64,000 bases of DNA from Calonectria ilicicola (lineage: Eukaryota; Ascomycota; Sordariomycetes; Hypocreales; Nectriaceae), in NCBI GenBank assembly GCA_020809705.1, contig CP085830.1:5456001-5520000 (forward strand), read 5' to 3'. Position numbers and translations under genes: made by a program. Below the pieces are notes generated by a model. It ran no database searches. It saw only the letters and a program-made list of their open reading frames with translations, and was not told the origin of the DNA. Numbering within the stretch: position 1 is the stretch's first letter; each line of letters opens with the position of its first letter. This document shows, in pieces, positions 11,392-21,598 of this stretch.

Positions 11392-12261
11392 TCACACCCT
11401 GTTCATCACCCATATATTTAATCCTGCCTTGGTTCCGTTGCTCAGCGGCAATCCTGCATGAAGGACACGATCATCCTTTGTCCCATTTTCAAACAAATTT
11501 ATCCAGAAGACGCCGCTTCCCACCCTTGGCAACACCTCTAAACCTTCTCCATCTTTGGCAGTTGAAAAGCGACCAGCCGTGGTAGCCAAGCTCTCAGAGG
11601 GCGGGGCAATGTGAGGAAAATATGTTGCTCCAGATAAGCAATTGGCCTCGAGATAGAGGAAGAAACTTACCACCCGGTTGTATAGTATCCCTATTTCTGT
11701 ATCGAGAATCGGTTCGTCGAATGCATCATGGTGAAGTGCATAGTGTTCTCCTTGGAGATAGCGCACCATTTGAAAGCTCTCCGTGTCCACAAAGGGTAGA
11801 AATCCGAGCATATTATGCGCCCGTTCTCTAACTATGGAGACTATGGGGTCGTCTCTGTCAAGTACAGCAGATTGTGATGTGCGAAAAGAAGACAACGGCG
11901 GCGCATCATCTTTCGGGTCAACGTAGACGGCGGAGGGCTCAAGGTCCTGTTGTCTGTCAATAGAATTGAGAGCTTGAGCGTGCTGACGAGACCAAAAGTA
12001 TACTCACCCCAATTGAACAAGATATTGAGCTTCCCGTGGATGAATAAACTCCTTTAGGTAAATCATTAGTGGATCTTTTGAGATAAACTGAACTGTGTAT
12101 CGGTGGTTTTGTGATATAGACACAAGATCTTCCATCTCCGAGATATTAGATACATCAAATCCCAATGCGTGGGGATCAGCATCATATGGGAAGAATGGTG
12201 TGACAATGCAAGCCATTGACATGACGAAATAAAAACCAAGGATGTAAATTCTAGATGGCAT
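11392..12261 (-). CDS. Prolyl 4-hydroxylase-like 2OG-Fe(II) dioxygenase
   Basis: Two exons (12261-12008 and 11953-11392) give 271 aa, with splice sites GTGAGT and GACAG. ATG at 12261 starts a hydrophobic N-terminal segment (IYILGFYFVMSMACIVTPFF) that is a signal peptide or anchor. The double-stranded beta-helix core carries the iron ligands H159 and D161 (YALHHDAFD) and distal H250. K260 (NGTKAGLNIW), ten residues after the distal His, is the expected 2-oxoglutarate-binding Lys of the P4H family. P4H-type enzymes hydroxylate proline in proteins or peptides using Fe(II), O2 and 2-oxoglutarate. The anchor suggests action in the secretory pathway. The likely substrate is not visible nearby. Confidence 0.87.
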
Positions 12262-12888
12262 TTTATCGTCGGATTTATAAACGCCTGCCAAGTCTGGTCT
12301 TGAAAGTGGGTATTCTCAGCCGCTCCAACCTAGGGTGCCAGATCACAGTCAACTCTCAAATAGCCGTGTAGGAGAGAGAAAATCATGTTTCTGTGCGAAT
12401 TCAAGGTTTTTATATGGTACGGCAGGAAAGTTTAGCAGCGGTCAAGCTGGGTGGGCAGTGTCGGCCTAATCATCAAACAGTTGCAGCTAAACCTGCAACG
12501 TGGAGTTGACTCAAAAACGTGGAGCCGACTTAAATCATCCAACGAGTAGTTTGCAAGAGCCCAGTTCATTGATTCAAAGCTAACAAAACGATTGGGAGAA
12601 GTGAGAGCAAATTATGCGACTGTCTCAAACAAATACCCATTTGTGCGGTGTGGGCGGACGGCAAAATTATGAACGATTGGCCTTTTCCAACACCTCGAGT
12701 TACTAATTGCATCTTTAAACAAATGCAGGCAACATCAGCCACGGCGTGGAAAGCAGGATCCCATCCAGCAGAGCAGGCATATGACAAGTCCACATGATGA
12801 AACCATCTCAATATTATTTTCTAAAAATTACGTATATTCTATTGTTAATGACATGAATCAGTCGTACAGGGCATCGAGAAGAGTAAGG
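12262..12888. other. Intergenic, promoter side of the dioxygenase
   Basis: No gene is recognised. It holds the promoter of the dioxygenase and the 3' region of the next minus-strand gene. Confidence 0.4.
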
Positions 12889-13773
12889 TTAAAACAAGCC
12901 GTAGGCGGCAACAAGCCCAGCAAAGACAAGGCCGGCCGTCTTGACCGACACTTGGCCGACACCACCAGTTGTCTCAGAAGGTGAGCTTGCGGCTTGAGTG
13001 GATGAAGAGGACGAAGTGGGAGTGGATGAGGCCACAGTTGACGTCGAAACAGTCGTCGAAGCACCAGACGCCTTTGCAGTCGCCGTCGCCGTCTCCGCAG
13101 AGTCAGTGCTAGTGCTCGAGTCGTCGTGACCACTGCCCTCGTCGCCGTCCTGGCTAATGACTGATGCCCATGAGGGGTAGGTGGTTCCAGGGCAGGCGGC
13201 GATGCATTCGTAGGTCGACTTGTACGAGTTAATGTCTTCCTCGTTCTTGTGCCTCTCGTCATAGTACTTGTCGCTACACTTGCGAGCACAGGCATAGGCA
13301 GAACACGGGATGTGATCCATGTCGCCAAAGTCCTCGCCTGCCTTCTCCGATTTGCTCCATGTGCCTGTTCCGCCCTCAAGCCTGAAGGTGTTGCTGTATT
13401 CGAAGCCTGAGGGGCCGTCCTTGTAAGGGTCCGAGTTCCATTCCATAGCCGTAATCTTCAAGTTGGCAGAAGCAGGCGCCACGTCGGCGGGGATCTTGAT
13501 TTTGACCGAGGTGCTGTCAATCTTGGTGCCGTTGGCAAGCAGACAGACGGGGCCTGTTCCCCAGCCTGGTGGCGTGGTGGCGAGGTACAGGTTAAAGTTG
13601 GTGAAGCCAGCGTCAAACGAGCGGGAGCCGTCGGCAATGTCGTTGGTGAGCTCGACTGTGACTTCGGTATCGGCTTCCACCGTGTAAGGGATGCTAATGT
13701 CGTCAAACGCCACAACCGTCGACGCGGTGGCGAGCAGGATGCCCAGAGGGCCAATGAGTGTGGACGAGATCAT
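12889..13773 (-). CDS. GPI-anchored Ser/Thr-rich cell-wall protein, Kre9/Knh1-like N-terminal fold
   Basis: An intronless 294-aa ORF starting at ATG (MISSTLIGPLG). Residues 1-22 form a signal peptide ending at VVAFDD. Residues 25-130 are a beta-rich domain (YTVEADTEVTVELTND ... IKIPADVAPASANLKITAM) like the Kre9/Knh1-type domain of fungal wall proteins. Residues about 155-200 form a Cys module with six Cys (CSAYACARKC, YECIAACPG). A Ser/Thr-rich stalk follows. The C-terminal hydrophobic tail (TAGLVFAGLVAAYGLF) after small residues fits a GPI-attachment signal. Expected location is the plasma membrane or wall. The family assignment of the N-terminal domain is by pattern only. Confidence 0.8.
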   Translation of the reverse strand: MISSTLIGPLGILLATASTVVAFDDISIPYTVEADTEVTVELTNDIADGSRSFDAGFTNFNLYLATTPPGWGTGPVCLLANGTKIDSTSVKIKIPADVAPASANLKITAMEWNSDPYKDGPSGFEYSNTFRLEGGTGTWSKSEKAGEDFGDMDHIPCSAYACARKCSDKYYDERHKNEEDINSYKSTYECIAACPGTTYPSWASVISQDGDEGSGHDDSSTSTDSAETATATAKASGASTTVSTSTVASSTPTSSSSSTQAASSPSETTGGVGQVSVKTAGLVFAGLVAAYGLF

Positions 13774-14154
13774 GGTTAAAGCGAGTGAACAAGTTGGGGT
13801 TCCTCTTTCTAGTGAGCGAGTGTGGGAGGCAAATGAGTGAGCCTCTGGGTGATTGAATCAGTCGGACAGTCAAGGACGAACAAACAAGAATTAGGGAGGC
13901 AATTGCAGGATATAAGCAGCTGATGAGAAGGATCACCGGATATTATGGCCCGCTCTGCCAAGGCGGATGATCCATGCCGCAAGGAGCCAACGCCCTGGTC
14001 CAACCCCTGGATGGCTTCAGCCCTCTGCGCTAAAGCTGGATAAGCGTGGCCGAATTCCGACACTAGCCCTCAATGTGGCAAGGTATGGCCTAGAGTCCTT
14101 CCCCACCCAACCGTGACCCCACCCGACCGCGGGCATCAGCCAAATCGTGACCAA

Positions 14155-15870
14155 AGGCGTTATCCTTCACAACTCCATAAAAACATAGTAAATTTACTAG
14201 CAATTACTGGATATCATAGATTACACCCTCCTTAGCTGATGTTGCATTTTCAATTGCATTCCTTTCCGCCTGGGCCTGCCCTCTCTTAATGAGGCGCTGT
14301 GACTGGCGCTAGGCCTCTTGATGAGCCTCTTCTATTTGAACTAGTGTTGTAAATCCCTTATTGGGGCTTTTTTTAACTACTTGCCTTCTTATAGGTTATA
14401 TTGAAGTTATTTTAATTTAAAGATAATTATACTTAATCTTTAATGTAGTTATTTAGGTAGTTTGTTTATTAATTTATTTTCTTATTTTTTGAAGTAAGGT
14501 TTATATATTATAATAAATATTATTTATTATCTTTTCTATTAAATCTACCTATAAATATAAATGCTTTAAGTTCTTAAGTATATTAATAATTATATTATTA
14601 TTTTTTTTAATATTTAGGTATAAAAGGTGGAGGTGTTGGGGGTAATGCTATTAAGAAGGCTTTAGTATTAATAATCTAGGCTAATAGTTTAGAAATATTA
14701 AAAGGATAAATTCTAATTATTAAAAATCTTTTTTAAGATTATTTAATAATATTATTTTATTAGAAGTTATTTTATAATATTTTAAAAAATATTATTTTAT
14801 AATTAAAGTAATTATTTTAAAGGTAATATTATAATAGATCTTTATATAAAAGGTAGTTTTAAAGGGGCTAAAAATATTAATATTAAAAAGCTATATAATT
14901 TATAATATATATAATAGAAGATAAAAAGATTATATAAGATTAAAAAAGTATATATATATAAATAGAATTAATATATATAATATATAATTATTAATAATAA
15001 AAACTTTTTATAGATTCTTCCTTTAAAGTTATATTTCTAAAATAAATATCTCCTTTAATCATTTAAGGAGAATATTTATATTTATTTAGCCTAAGAGATT
15101 ATAAATATATTTTTATTAAAGAAAATTTTTATTAAATTATTAATTTTAAAGTCTTATATTAGTAAAAGTAATATATAATATAAAGTATTTTTTATTAGTA
15201 CTTTCTACCTTTATAATTATAATCTAATTTATAAAATTACTTTTTATTATAATTAAATAGGAAATTAAATATATTCTAATAATTTTTTTAATATATATTT
15301 TTTATTTATAAAGGCTATATTTATTTATATTATAAAGATAGTTAGATCTAATCTTCCTATACTTTAAGATTTAGTTTAAGTTAGTATATTAGTACTATAT
15401 AGCTTCCTTTATTATAGTCTATAAATATATAGCCTTTAGAGACTAGAATATCTTTATTTTAATATTATTATAATATTAAAGGAAGTAATTAATTTAGTTA
15501 TTTTTAAAAGAGCTATTATTCTTACTTTTATTTAAAATTAGCTTAGTAAAGGATTACACCTTCTGCCTCGTTAGGGTATAATTAGCTTCTTCCTCCATTA
15601 GAATTTATTTTATTAGGTATTTCTCTTATATATTAAATAACTGCTGTAAAGGCTTTTAAGCTTATATTATTAATTAAGTATTATTAAATTAATTATATAA
15701 TATAAAGGGAGTAATACTATAATATTAACTAACAGGCTTAATTTACCTACCTTCCTCAACTTTTTCAGCAGCTACAATTAATATATTTTAATAATTAGCC
15801 TTAGAATAACTTATAGTTATTTTTTTAGTTAAATTGGATAAGGATTATTATGGATTTGGTGCGAGTTACA
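14155..15870. repeat. Extremely AT-rich block, probably RIP-degraded repeat
   Basis: The base composition shifts abruptly to mostly A and T, dominated by TA and AT steps with very few CG or CA dinucleotides. No frame stays open. The flanks on both sides have normal composition. This is what repeat-induced point mutation does to old transposons in Hypocreales. I could not make out terminal repeats, a polymerase motif or target-site duplications, so the original element type is unknown. Confidence 0.75.
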
Positions 15871-16292
15871 GTGGAGGTGAAGGAATTATGTATCCGGAAG
15901 CATGTCGCGGAAAGGTGGGGTCACGGTTGGGTGGGGAAGGACTCTAGAGCTTGGGCGCAAAATTTCACAACAACCAACAGTTGCTCAGCGTGTTCGGCCA
16001 TGTCTACTTTTCGTTAGTCCAACTTGCGCTTTCGACTCGGCCGAGCGTGCCTGTTCCCCTTGGAGTGGCTTGATTTGCCGGCGCCACCCCGTCACGAGTT
16101 TGGACGATGTAATGCCCTGAAACCTGGGTAGGATTCTCAGGTAAGTGACGCGTGAGTATTTTACTATTGAAAGATTGCTCCAATATTCATAGAGCATGCC
16201 TCGATATTTACAATTTGGCCAACGACTCACTACCTTTGTGGCTCGCCCTAACGCATCACAAGAAAAAGAAATTCCAACAGGCTGTTTCATGA
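15871..16292. other. Intergenic, nothing recognised
   Basis: Composition is normal again after the AT-rich block. No gene is recognised. Confidence 0.4.
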
Positions 16293-17399
16293 TCACATGA
16301 TCCACACAACTAAAAGAATGGCCCCAAGAATATGGATAAATTGTCCAGGTCGACGAGTTGATGCATAATTGAACGATTCTGGGCTAGACGTAGCCTCTGA
16401 ACCTTGAGTGTCTGCGGCCGCGGCTGTGGACTCGGCCGAGGTGGCAAGGTTGGAGGTAGACGCTACACTAGGCTCAGAAGAAGTAGCGGTGATGTCTTCA
16501 TCAAAGGCCTCTGTAGTGGCAACTCCGGAAGTGGTTGGTTCCAAACTTGGCGTTTCCGAAGCCGTGGGTGGTCCTTTGGTAACTGCAATCTCCGTCGTGG
16601 CGGAATCATGTTGCGAAGAACCACCATTTCCGCCGCTATTGTCGTCGCCATCATCGTTATCATCATCGTCATCACTACCGCCAGAAGAAGTCGACGGTCG
16701 GCATCCGTTTGTGACGCATTTGTACCCCGAGGGGCAATACGTCGCATTTCCGCAGTCCACAGATCCCCGTGGTCTGCATCCTCCAGATAAAGAACAGACC
16801 CAGCCGCTTGGACAATAGCTGCCGCCCGAGCAGCACACTTTGCCCGTCGGCATGCAGCGGCCATTGCACTCTTCCTCGCCACTACCACAGCCCCCTGAAC
16901 TGCCACCGCCAGAGCCACTGTCATCTGAACCACCATCGTCTGAGCCACCACTTCCCGAACCGCGTCTACAGTGCCCGTCGCCAGTGCAAGTCTCTCCCTG
17001 ATCGCAGTATCCAACAGTGCAGCATACCTTTCCCTTGGGCATGCAGCCAATTCCGCAGCGCTCCCTCCCGTCTACTTCACACCCCTGGCTTTCCGAGGTA
17101 CAGGTTTGTCCATTCGGACAGCAGCCGCCCGTCATGCAATATCTTCCCAGTTCGCAGTAAAACTCTTCTTCGCAGCACGAACCGGTAGAAGGCATACAAT
17201 AGCCGTGGCATAGCACCCGACCAATTCCACAGGTGCTCGAAGCAAGATTGACGAATACGCCACCACCTGAAGGTGAGCTTGAAACGTTGCTAAGATCGTA
17301 TAGATGGTGGGGCAGTTCAAGAGAGCCAACTTCTGTAGAGGTGACAAGCCATGCCACCAGTGGCCAGACAAGTAACATGCACCTAAAGGAGCCCCACAT
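16293..17399 (-). CDS. Cysteine-rich GPI-anchored secreted protein with repeated CxP-G-K-VCC modules
   Basis: An intronless 368-aa ORF with ATG at 17399. The N-terminus (FRCMLLVWPLVAWLVTSTEV) is a signal peptide. Residues about 58-235 hold short Cys-dense modules. Two near-identical units, GCMPKGKVCCTVGYC and RCMPTGKVCCSGGSYC, are separated by a Gly/Ser/Asp-rich linker. A third related unit is CCEEEFYCELGRYCMTGGCC. The C-terminal half is Ser/Thr/Ala-rich, with an acidic run at SDDDDDNDDGDD, and ends in a hydrophobic tail (FIHILGAILLVVWIM) that fits a GPI signal. The layout is that of a wall-surface protein with small disulfide knots on a glycosylated stalk. The function is unknown. Confidence 0.85.
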   Translation of the reverse strand: MWGSFRCMLLVWPLVAWLVTSTEVGSLELPHHLYDLSNVSSSPSGGGVFVNLASSTCGIGRVLCHGYCMPSTGSCCEEEFYCELGRYCMTGGCCPNGQTCTSESQGCEVDGRERCGIGCMPKGKVCCTVGYCDQGETCTGDGHCRRGSGSGGSDDGGSDDSGSGGGSSGGCGSGEEECNGRCMPTGKVCCSGGSYCPSGWVCSLSGGCRPRGSVDCGNATYCPSGYKCVTNGCRPSTSSGGSDDDDDNDDGDDNSGGNGGSSQHDSATTEIAVTKGPPTASETPSLEPTTSGVATTEAFDEDITATSSEPSVASTSNLATSAESTAAAADTQGSEATSSPESFNYASTRRPGQFIHILGAILLVVWIM

Positions 17400-19700
17400 G
17401 GTTTGTAGAATTAAAAATGATTAAGAAGCCTCGTGTGGGATTTTATTGAGTTTCAAAACATAGAGATCTTTGCCTGGAAAACAGGTAGCGTACAAACTTC
17501 TTATACTTGTTCCGGCTTTTGAGCGTGGGAAATGCCTCAACAGTCCTCAAATTCTGCCTAGCCCCAGCCGCATGATATACCATGGTTCGACAGCACGGTC
17601 GCCTTGAGGCTTGGGCTCGTTTATCTGGCCTGGCATGTATCTGCCCTATCTGGATGCCTTCATGCTACCATGATTGTGACGTACTTGACGGCCATTTTTC
17701 AGCCTGTTCCAAGAGCTTGACCTCTTTTACACTAGTGGGTTCTATCGATTGGAACTGTTGGTTTTTAGATGGTCCAGCTGCTCTGCGATCAAGCAGGATG
17801 GTGTCTTGAAATGATTGCACAAATGCAGAGCTGACACCAGGGATCGACCTCGAGGGACGAATATTATTGGCTGTTCAGCCTGTGCCCCTCACCTGATGCA
17901 ACTTCGCTTCGCAGTGGTGTCCGCAATGGTTTAAGCATAACCAGGTCCAACCAGAAAGAATTGGCACGACCGAGGTGCAGCTTTCTAAATCAAGCCATCG
18001 CTTGGACCACTTTGCATGTAATTATGAATATTCTAAACTCAGCTCCTGGCTGGATTACTAAATATAAAAACTTGGGCGATGTGACCAGGCCATCTTGGTG
18101 GTGGATGCGGGGCATGTCAATTCTCAATTCATCGCGGCAGGGCTGAACACGAGGAACCCAGTACGCAAGCGATGCCGATGATTAGTGGCTTTACGCGTAT
18201 CATCGCGCCGAGAACCCGACCAGCTAATGCTAGGCCAACAGTCACATCAGATTGTTGACATCAAAGTCTACCACCTCTTTTTTTGACATCTTTAGCCCAA
18301 TCAACAAGCTCTTCAGCCCTACAAAAGGCAGCGAAGGAAAGGTCATACGGGCAGTCTGTACCCTTGCGCTCTGTGAAAATTGTGCAAAACCTCAAGGTGA
18401 AAGCTTTCGATGACCTTGATCAACTTTTCATACAAGCTTTGTCAAGTTAAGGAATAGCTTCCCCCGCATATAAAGCATTGTTCAAATCATCGCCTCATGG
18501 CCGAAAAAAAAAGAACAAAAGTCCTTCGTCCACCGTCAACTACCAGAACTGTGATTGAGGTGTAAATTTTAGCTTCCGAGAGCGATTCCATTCAGCCTCT
18601 TTAATTAGACATTAACTTTTTATTCGCCAAATAACCAAGCGAATTTATGAACTGGAACATGCGTTGATGCAAATAAAATCTACTCCCTAATTTGCGTGCT
18701 TTCCAAAGTCCCGTGTTGGCAAGTTCCATCAGTTCTGCATCATTGGACAAGACTATATTAAGACAAGCTCTGGTCAGCAATAAAATTTGGAACGAATCTT
18801 TTGCTTTTGGTGAATTTTCGGCCGCATCAATCTCTCAAGCAAATTCAAAGATGAAACTTGGAATCCGGCGACGGCCTCGACACCTTGGCAACTCAGGCGT
18901 AGTATTTCTGCGGTGCCTCAATTTCTTGCCTACAACTAACACTAGAGACAGGGCATTGCATTTGACCCTAAAAGAGAGACGATTCGAGGACGGCCCTTGC
19001 TTCTTATTTTATACACAAACTATCTACTGAGAGATGTCTGTACCGCATGATAGCTGCCCAGGAAGCAAAAACTCTACCAAGCGGTAGGACCAAAGACCTG
19101 TTAGGTGTACCTGCTTGCCTATGACCATGCCAGCACAGCCCGCCAGAACAGCTAAGGAACTGCCAGGGGTTTCTAGCAATGGAACCAGCGCACTTATTTG
19201 ACCAATTACTCTCAACACATTTCTCGTAAACTGGCTGTTGCCTGCAAGGACTGATCGTGAAACCGCCATTTGCCAATTTTTTTGCCAAAAGGGTTGTGGC
19301 GTAGTCACGTTGCCCTTTCCGCTTTGACATCTTCAACCAACACCAACACTAATCTGACCATACACATGCGTTCTTTAGCCCGCCATGTGTTGGTTGAGTG
19401 GTATTTCATGTCGATTAAAAAAAAATCGCGTTAGCTTCCATCTCCCAGTGACTAGCACAGGCTCTACGGGACGCTAATCCTGCAAAGAGATTTTGTTGGA
19501 ACCAACAAGCAGAACGAATAACTGTGACTCGGGTGTTGGAGTCACGGATGTAGCGTTGTAGTCGTGTATAAGAAGCCAGCTTAATCCATCCTGTTCTGAC
19601 AAAATCAGCATCGCTCTTCACTCCATTCAATTTTACTCCTCAAAGACACTCCATTTCATCATCTCTCATTTCCCAAGCAACACTCCTCCATTCATCCAAA
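17400..19700. other. Long intergenic region, nothing recognised
   Basis: About 2.3 kb with no frame that I can support. Open stretches of about 110 codons near 18.7 and 19.0-19.3 kb lack domains, signal peptides and splice partners. The right end carries pyrimidine-rich sequence immediately before the ATG at 19701, typical of a 5' leader. Confidence 0.4.
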
Positions 19701-20126
19701 ATGCTGGCCAAGACCATTCTTGCCATTGCTTTTGGAGTCGGTGGACTCAACGCTAGCCCGTTCCCTACTGCGCTTGACCAGAGCACTCAAAATGCGCCTG
19801 TCGTCCCCGCCTCATCCATTGAGGAACGTGCCACCAAGTACACCGGCGATGCAGGTTGGTATAAGACAGGCGCCACTTCGTGTGGGGGAACCTACAGTGA
19901 TAATGATCGTCTTGTTGCCATCTCGCCAAAATTTGGCGCACACAACGCGTATTGTGGACGAAAAGTCAGCATCACCAACAAAAACAACGGGAAAACAGTC
20001 ACGGCATATGTTCGAGATGAGTGCGCTCACTGCCCCAAGACGTTTCTAGACCTCTCCCCGGGAGCCTTTAGTGCCATTGCAAATCTGAATGATAATGTCA
20101 TACCAGTCTCTTGGCAGTTCATCTAG
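19701..20126 (+). CDS. Secreted RlpA/expansin-like double-psi beta-barrel protein
   Basis: An intronless 141-aa ORF. Residues 1-18 (MLAKTILAIAFGVGGLNA) are a signal peptide; a short propeptide-like segment follows, ending near SIEERAT. The double-psi barrel domain starts at KYTGDAGWYKTGATSCGG. It includes the Cys pairs at TSCGG and AYCGRKVSI, the AYVRDECAHCPK loop, and LDLSPGAFSAI with the family Asp. Barwin/RlpA-type proteins bind polysaccharide or act as small secreted effectors, and fungal members are usually about this length. The YVRDEC motif places it with RlpA-like rather than cerato-platanin proteins. Location is extracellular. Confidence 0.9.
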   Translation: MLAKTILAIAFGVGGLNASPFPTALDQSTQNAPVVPASSIEERATKYTGDAGWYKTGATSCGGTYSDNDRLVAISPKFGAHNAYCGRKVSITNKNNGKTVTAYVRDECAHCPKTFLDLSPGAFSAIANLNDNVIPVSWQFI

Positions 20127-20700
20127 ATTCTCTAGATACATTGTGCTTTTATCGCGTTTTGCATGGAGAAGACTTTGGTTTTGAGTGTTGAATTTGTACT
20201 TGGTTTTCAGTTTGCCATCATGGATTGATCGAGAGGCAGGACTGACGTGGCAATCATGATTTGTGTTGGAGGATGCGATAGGATGGCCAAATATGCCGCA
20301 GTCCTATAATTAACCATTTGCGTCTTTCGTGAACTTTTTAACAAGCAGTGTCGAAATTAAATGCACCTGCTCGAAGCAACGAGCCGCATCCTTTTCCAGT
20401 TCAAGCGAAAGTTGAGCCATGAATGGTTGCAACAATCATGCACTGACGATACTCCCCCCCAAAGGAGTTTCGTTTGTTATACCGAACAAAACACATCATG
20501 GAGATGCAATTATGATTTTCCGAGCCATAGCCAGCCATCCCACTTAGCTTCGTCGCGTACTCTCGCTACAGTCCTTGATGATATACAACGTAGAACATCT
20601 AAGTGATCTAATGGTTGGGCACCAATTTTTAAGCGGCTTTCCCAGGCTCTCACCCACTTGTTCCCCGGATATTCTGGTATATTTAATCCGTACTAATGGG
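20127..20700. other. Intergenic, nothing recognised
   Basis: This holds the 3' region of the RlpA-like gene and the 3' region of the next minus-strand gene. No gene is recognised. Confidence 0.4.
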
Positions 20701-20854
20701 TCTGTTCAACCATGATTACATTTGCAGGGATGATTCAAGATGCTGATAGAAACCTTGTCAATAACGAAATGTATTAAAACGCTATGCTGTATTTTTGCAT
20801 ACAAAATCTTGAAAGCCTCCCCCACTTCTATGTCGTCTCTCATCCAAACCTTCT

Positions 20855-21598
20855 TCACCAAAGACTCTCCGCCGTCGGAAGGATCTGCGTTATCGGAGGT
20901 CTCAGAGTTATGGGAGGCTTCGCTGTTACGGGCGGCCTCGCAGTTACAGGAGGTCTGGCCGTGACAGGACATCTCATCATCCTTGGAGGATTCATCATGG
21001 TCGGAAGAATTTGCATTATCGGAAGGCTTTTCATTGCCTGAAGGTTCTCCACCGTACCGCCATGGCTCCTGTCCCTCCAAGACTCATTTGCGTGTGAATC
21101 AGCGGGAGTGACGAGCGTTTCCTCGCCGGGGAATCCATTTGAGGAAATTATTTTTTCCTTCTCAGAATCTAGCGCAAATACTGACTCGGAGTCATCAGAT
21201 GTGTTTCCCGTTAACAAGAAACCCTCTGGTGCTGCCACCGACTCCTCCACAACTCTAGAGATTCCTCCTCTTGCGTTCCATTCTTCTCTCAATCTACTTT
21301 CCAGATCGGAGAGATGCGCAGGCACGGCCAAGGTGTCTCTATTGAGAGCATCACGAAGTCGCATGCGTGCCATTGATATGTACTTGGTGGGTCGAAGGCC
21401 ATAGTGGATGAGCTGTGCCTCAAACCAGTGGGCAGGGTAGTCATGGTTGGTTACCAATGAGAGGTGTTCTTGCAGCTGCCTAATTGTGGCGCGACTGTGT
21501 TTGTGATTGGAGATTTCGACCAAGAACTGGCCGTCGGCAAATGAAAAAGTGTGGGATGTGGAGGTGGAGGTGGTGATGGCATCGTTCTCGTGAGACAT
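20855..21598 (-). CDS. Hypothetical protein with C-terminal hexapeptide repeat, frame uncertain
   Basis: From ATG at 21598 (MSHENDAITT) the frame encodes 247 aa. Residues 20-110 look like a folded alpha-helical domain (RATIRQLQEHLSLVTNHDYP, WFEAQLIHYGLRPTKYISMA). I do not recognise the family. The C-terminus is an 18-nt repeat read as PVTARP, PVTARP, PVTAKP, PITLRP. The overlapping frame, open from about 21080 to 20706, reads the same DNA as acidic hexapeptides (SSDHDE, SSKDDE, ARNSEA) and continues for about 50 further codons (VKKVWMRDDIEVGEAFKILY). That composition looks more like a real disordered acidic tail, so a frameshift or unseen splice near 21075 is possible and the true end could be 20706. 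Confidence 0.55.
   Translation of the reverse strand: MSHENDAITTSTSTSHTFSFADGQFLVEISNHKHSRATIRQLQEHLSLVTNHDYPAHWFEAQLIHYGLRPTKYISMARMRLRDALNRDTLAVPAHLSDLESRLREEWNARGGISRVVEESVAAPEGFLLTGNTSDDSESVFALDSEKEKIISSNGFPGEETLVTPADSHANESWRDRSHGGTVENLQAMKSLPIMQILPTMMNPPRMMRCPVTARPPVTARPPVTAKPPITLRPPITQILPTAESLW
20875..21040 (-). repeat. 18-bp coding minisatellite
   Basis: About nine diverged 18-bp units lie in the 3' part of the hypothetical gene. Each unit keeps a CCTCC-like start, and both the Pro-rich and the acidic Ser-rich frames remain open through all units. Confidence 0.7.
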
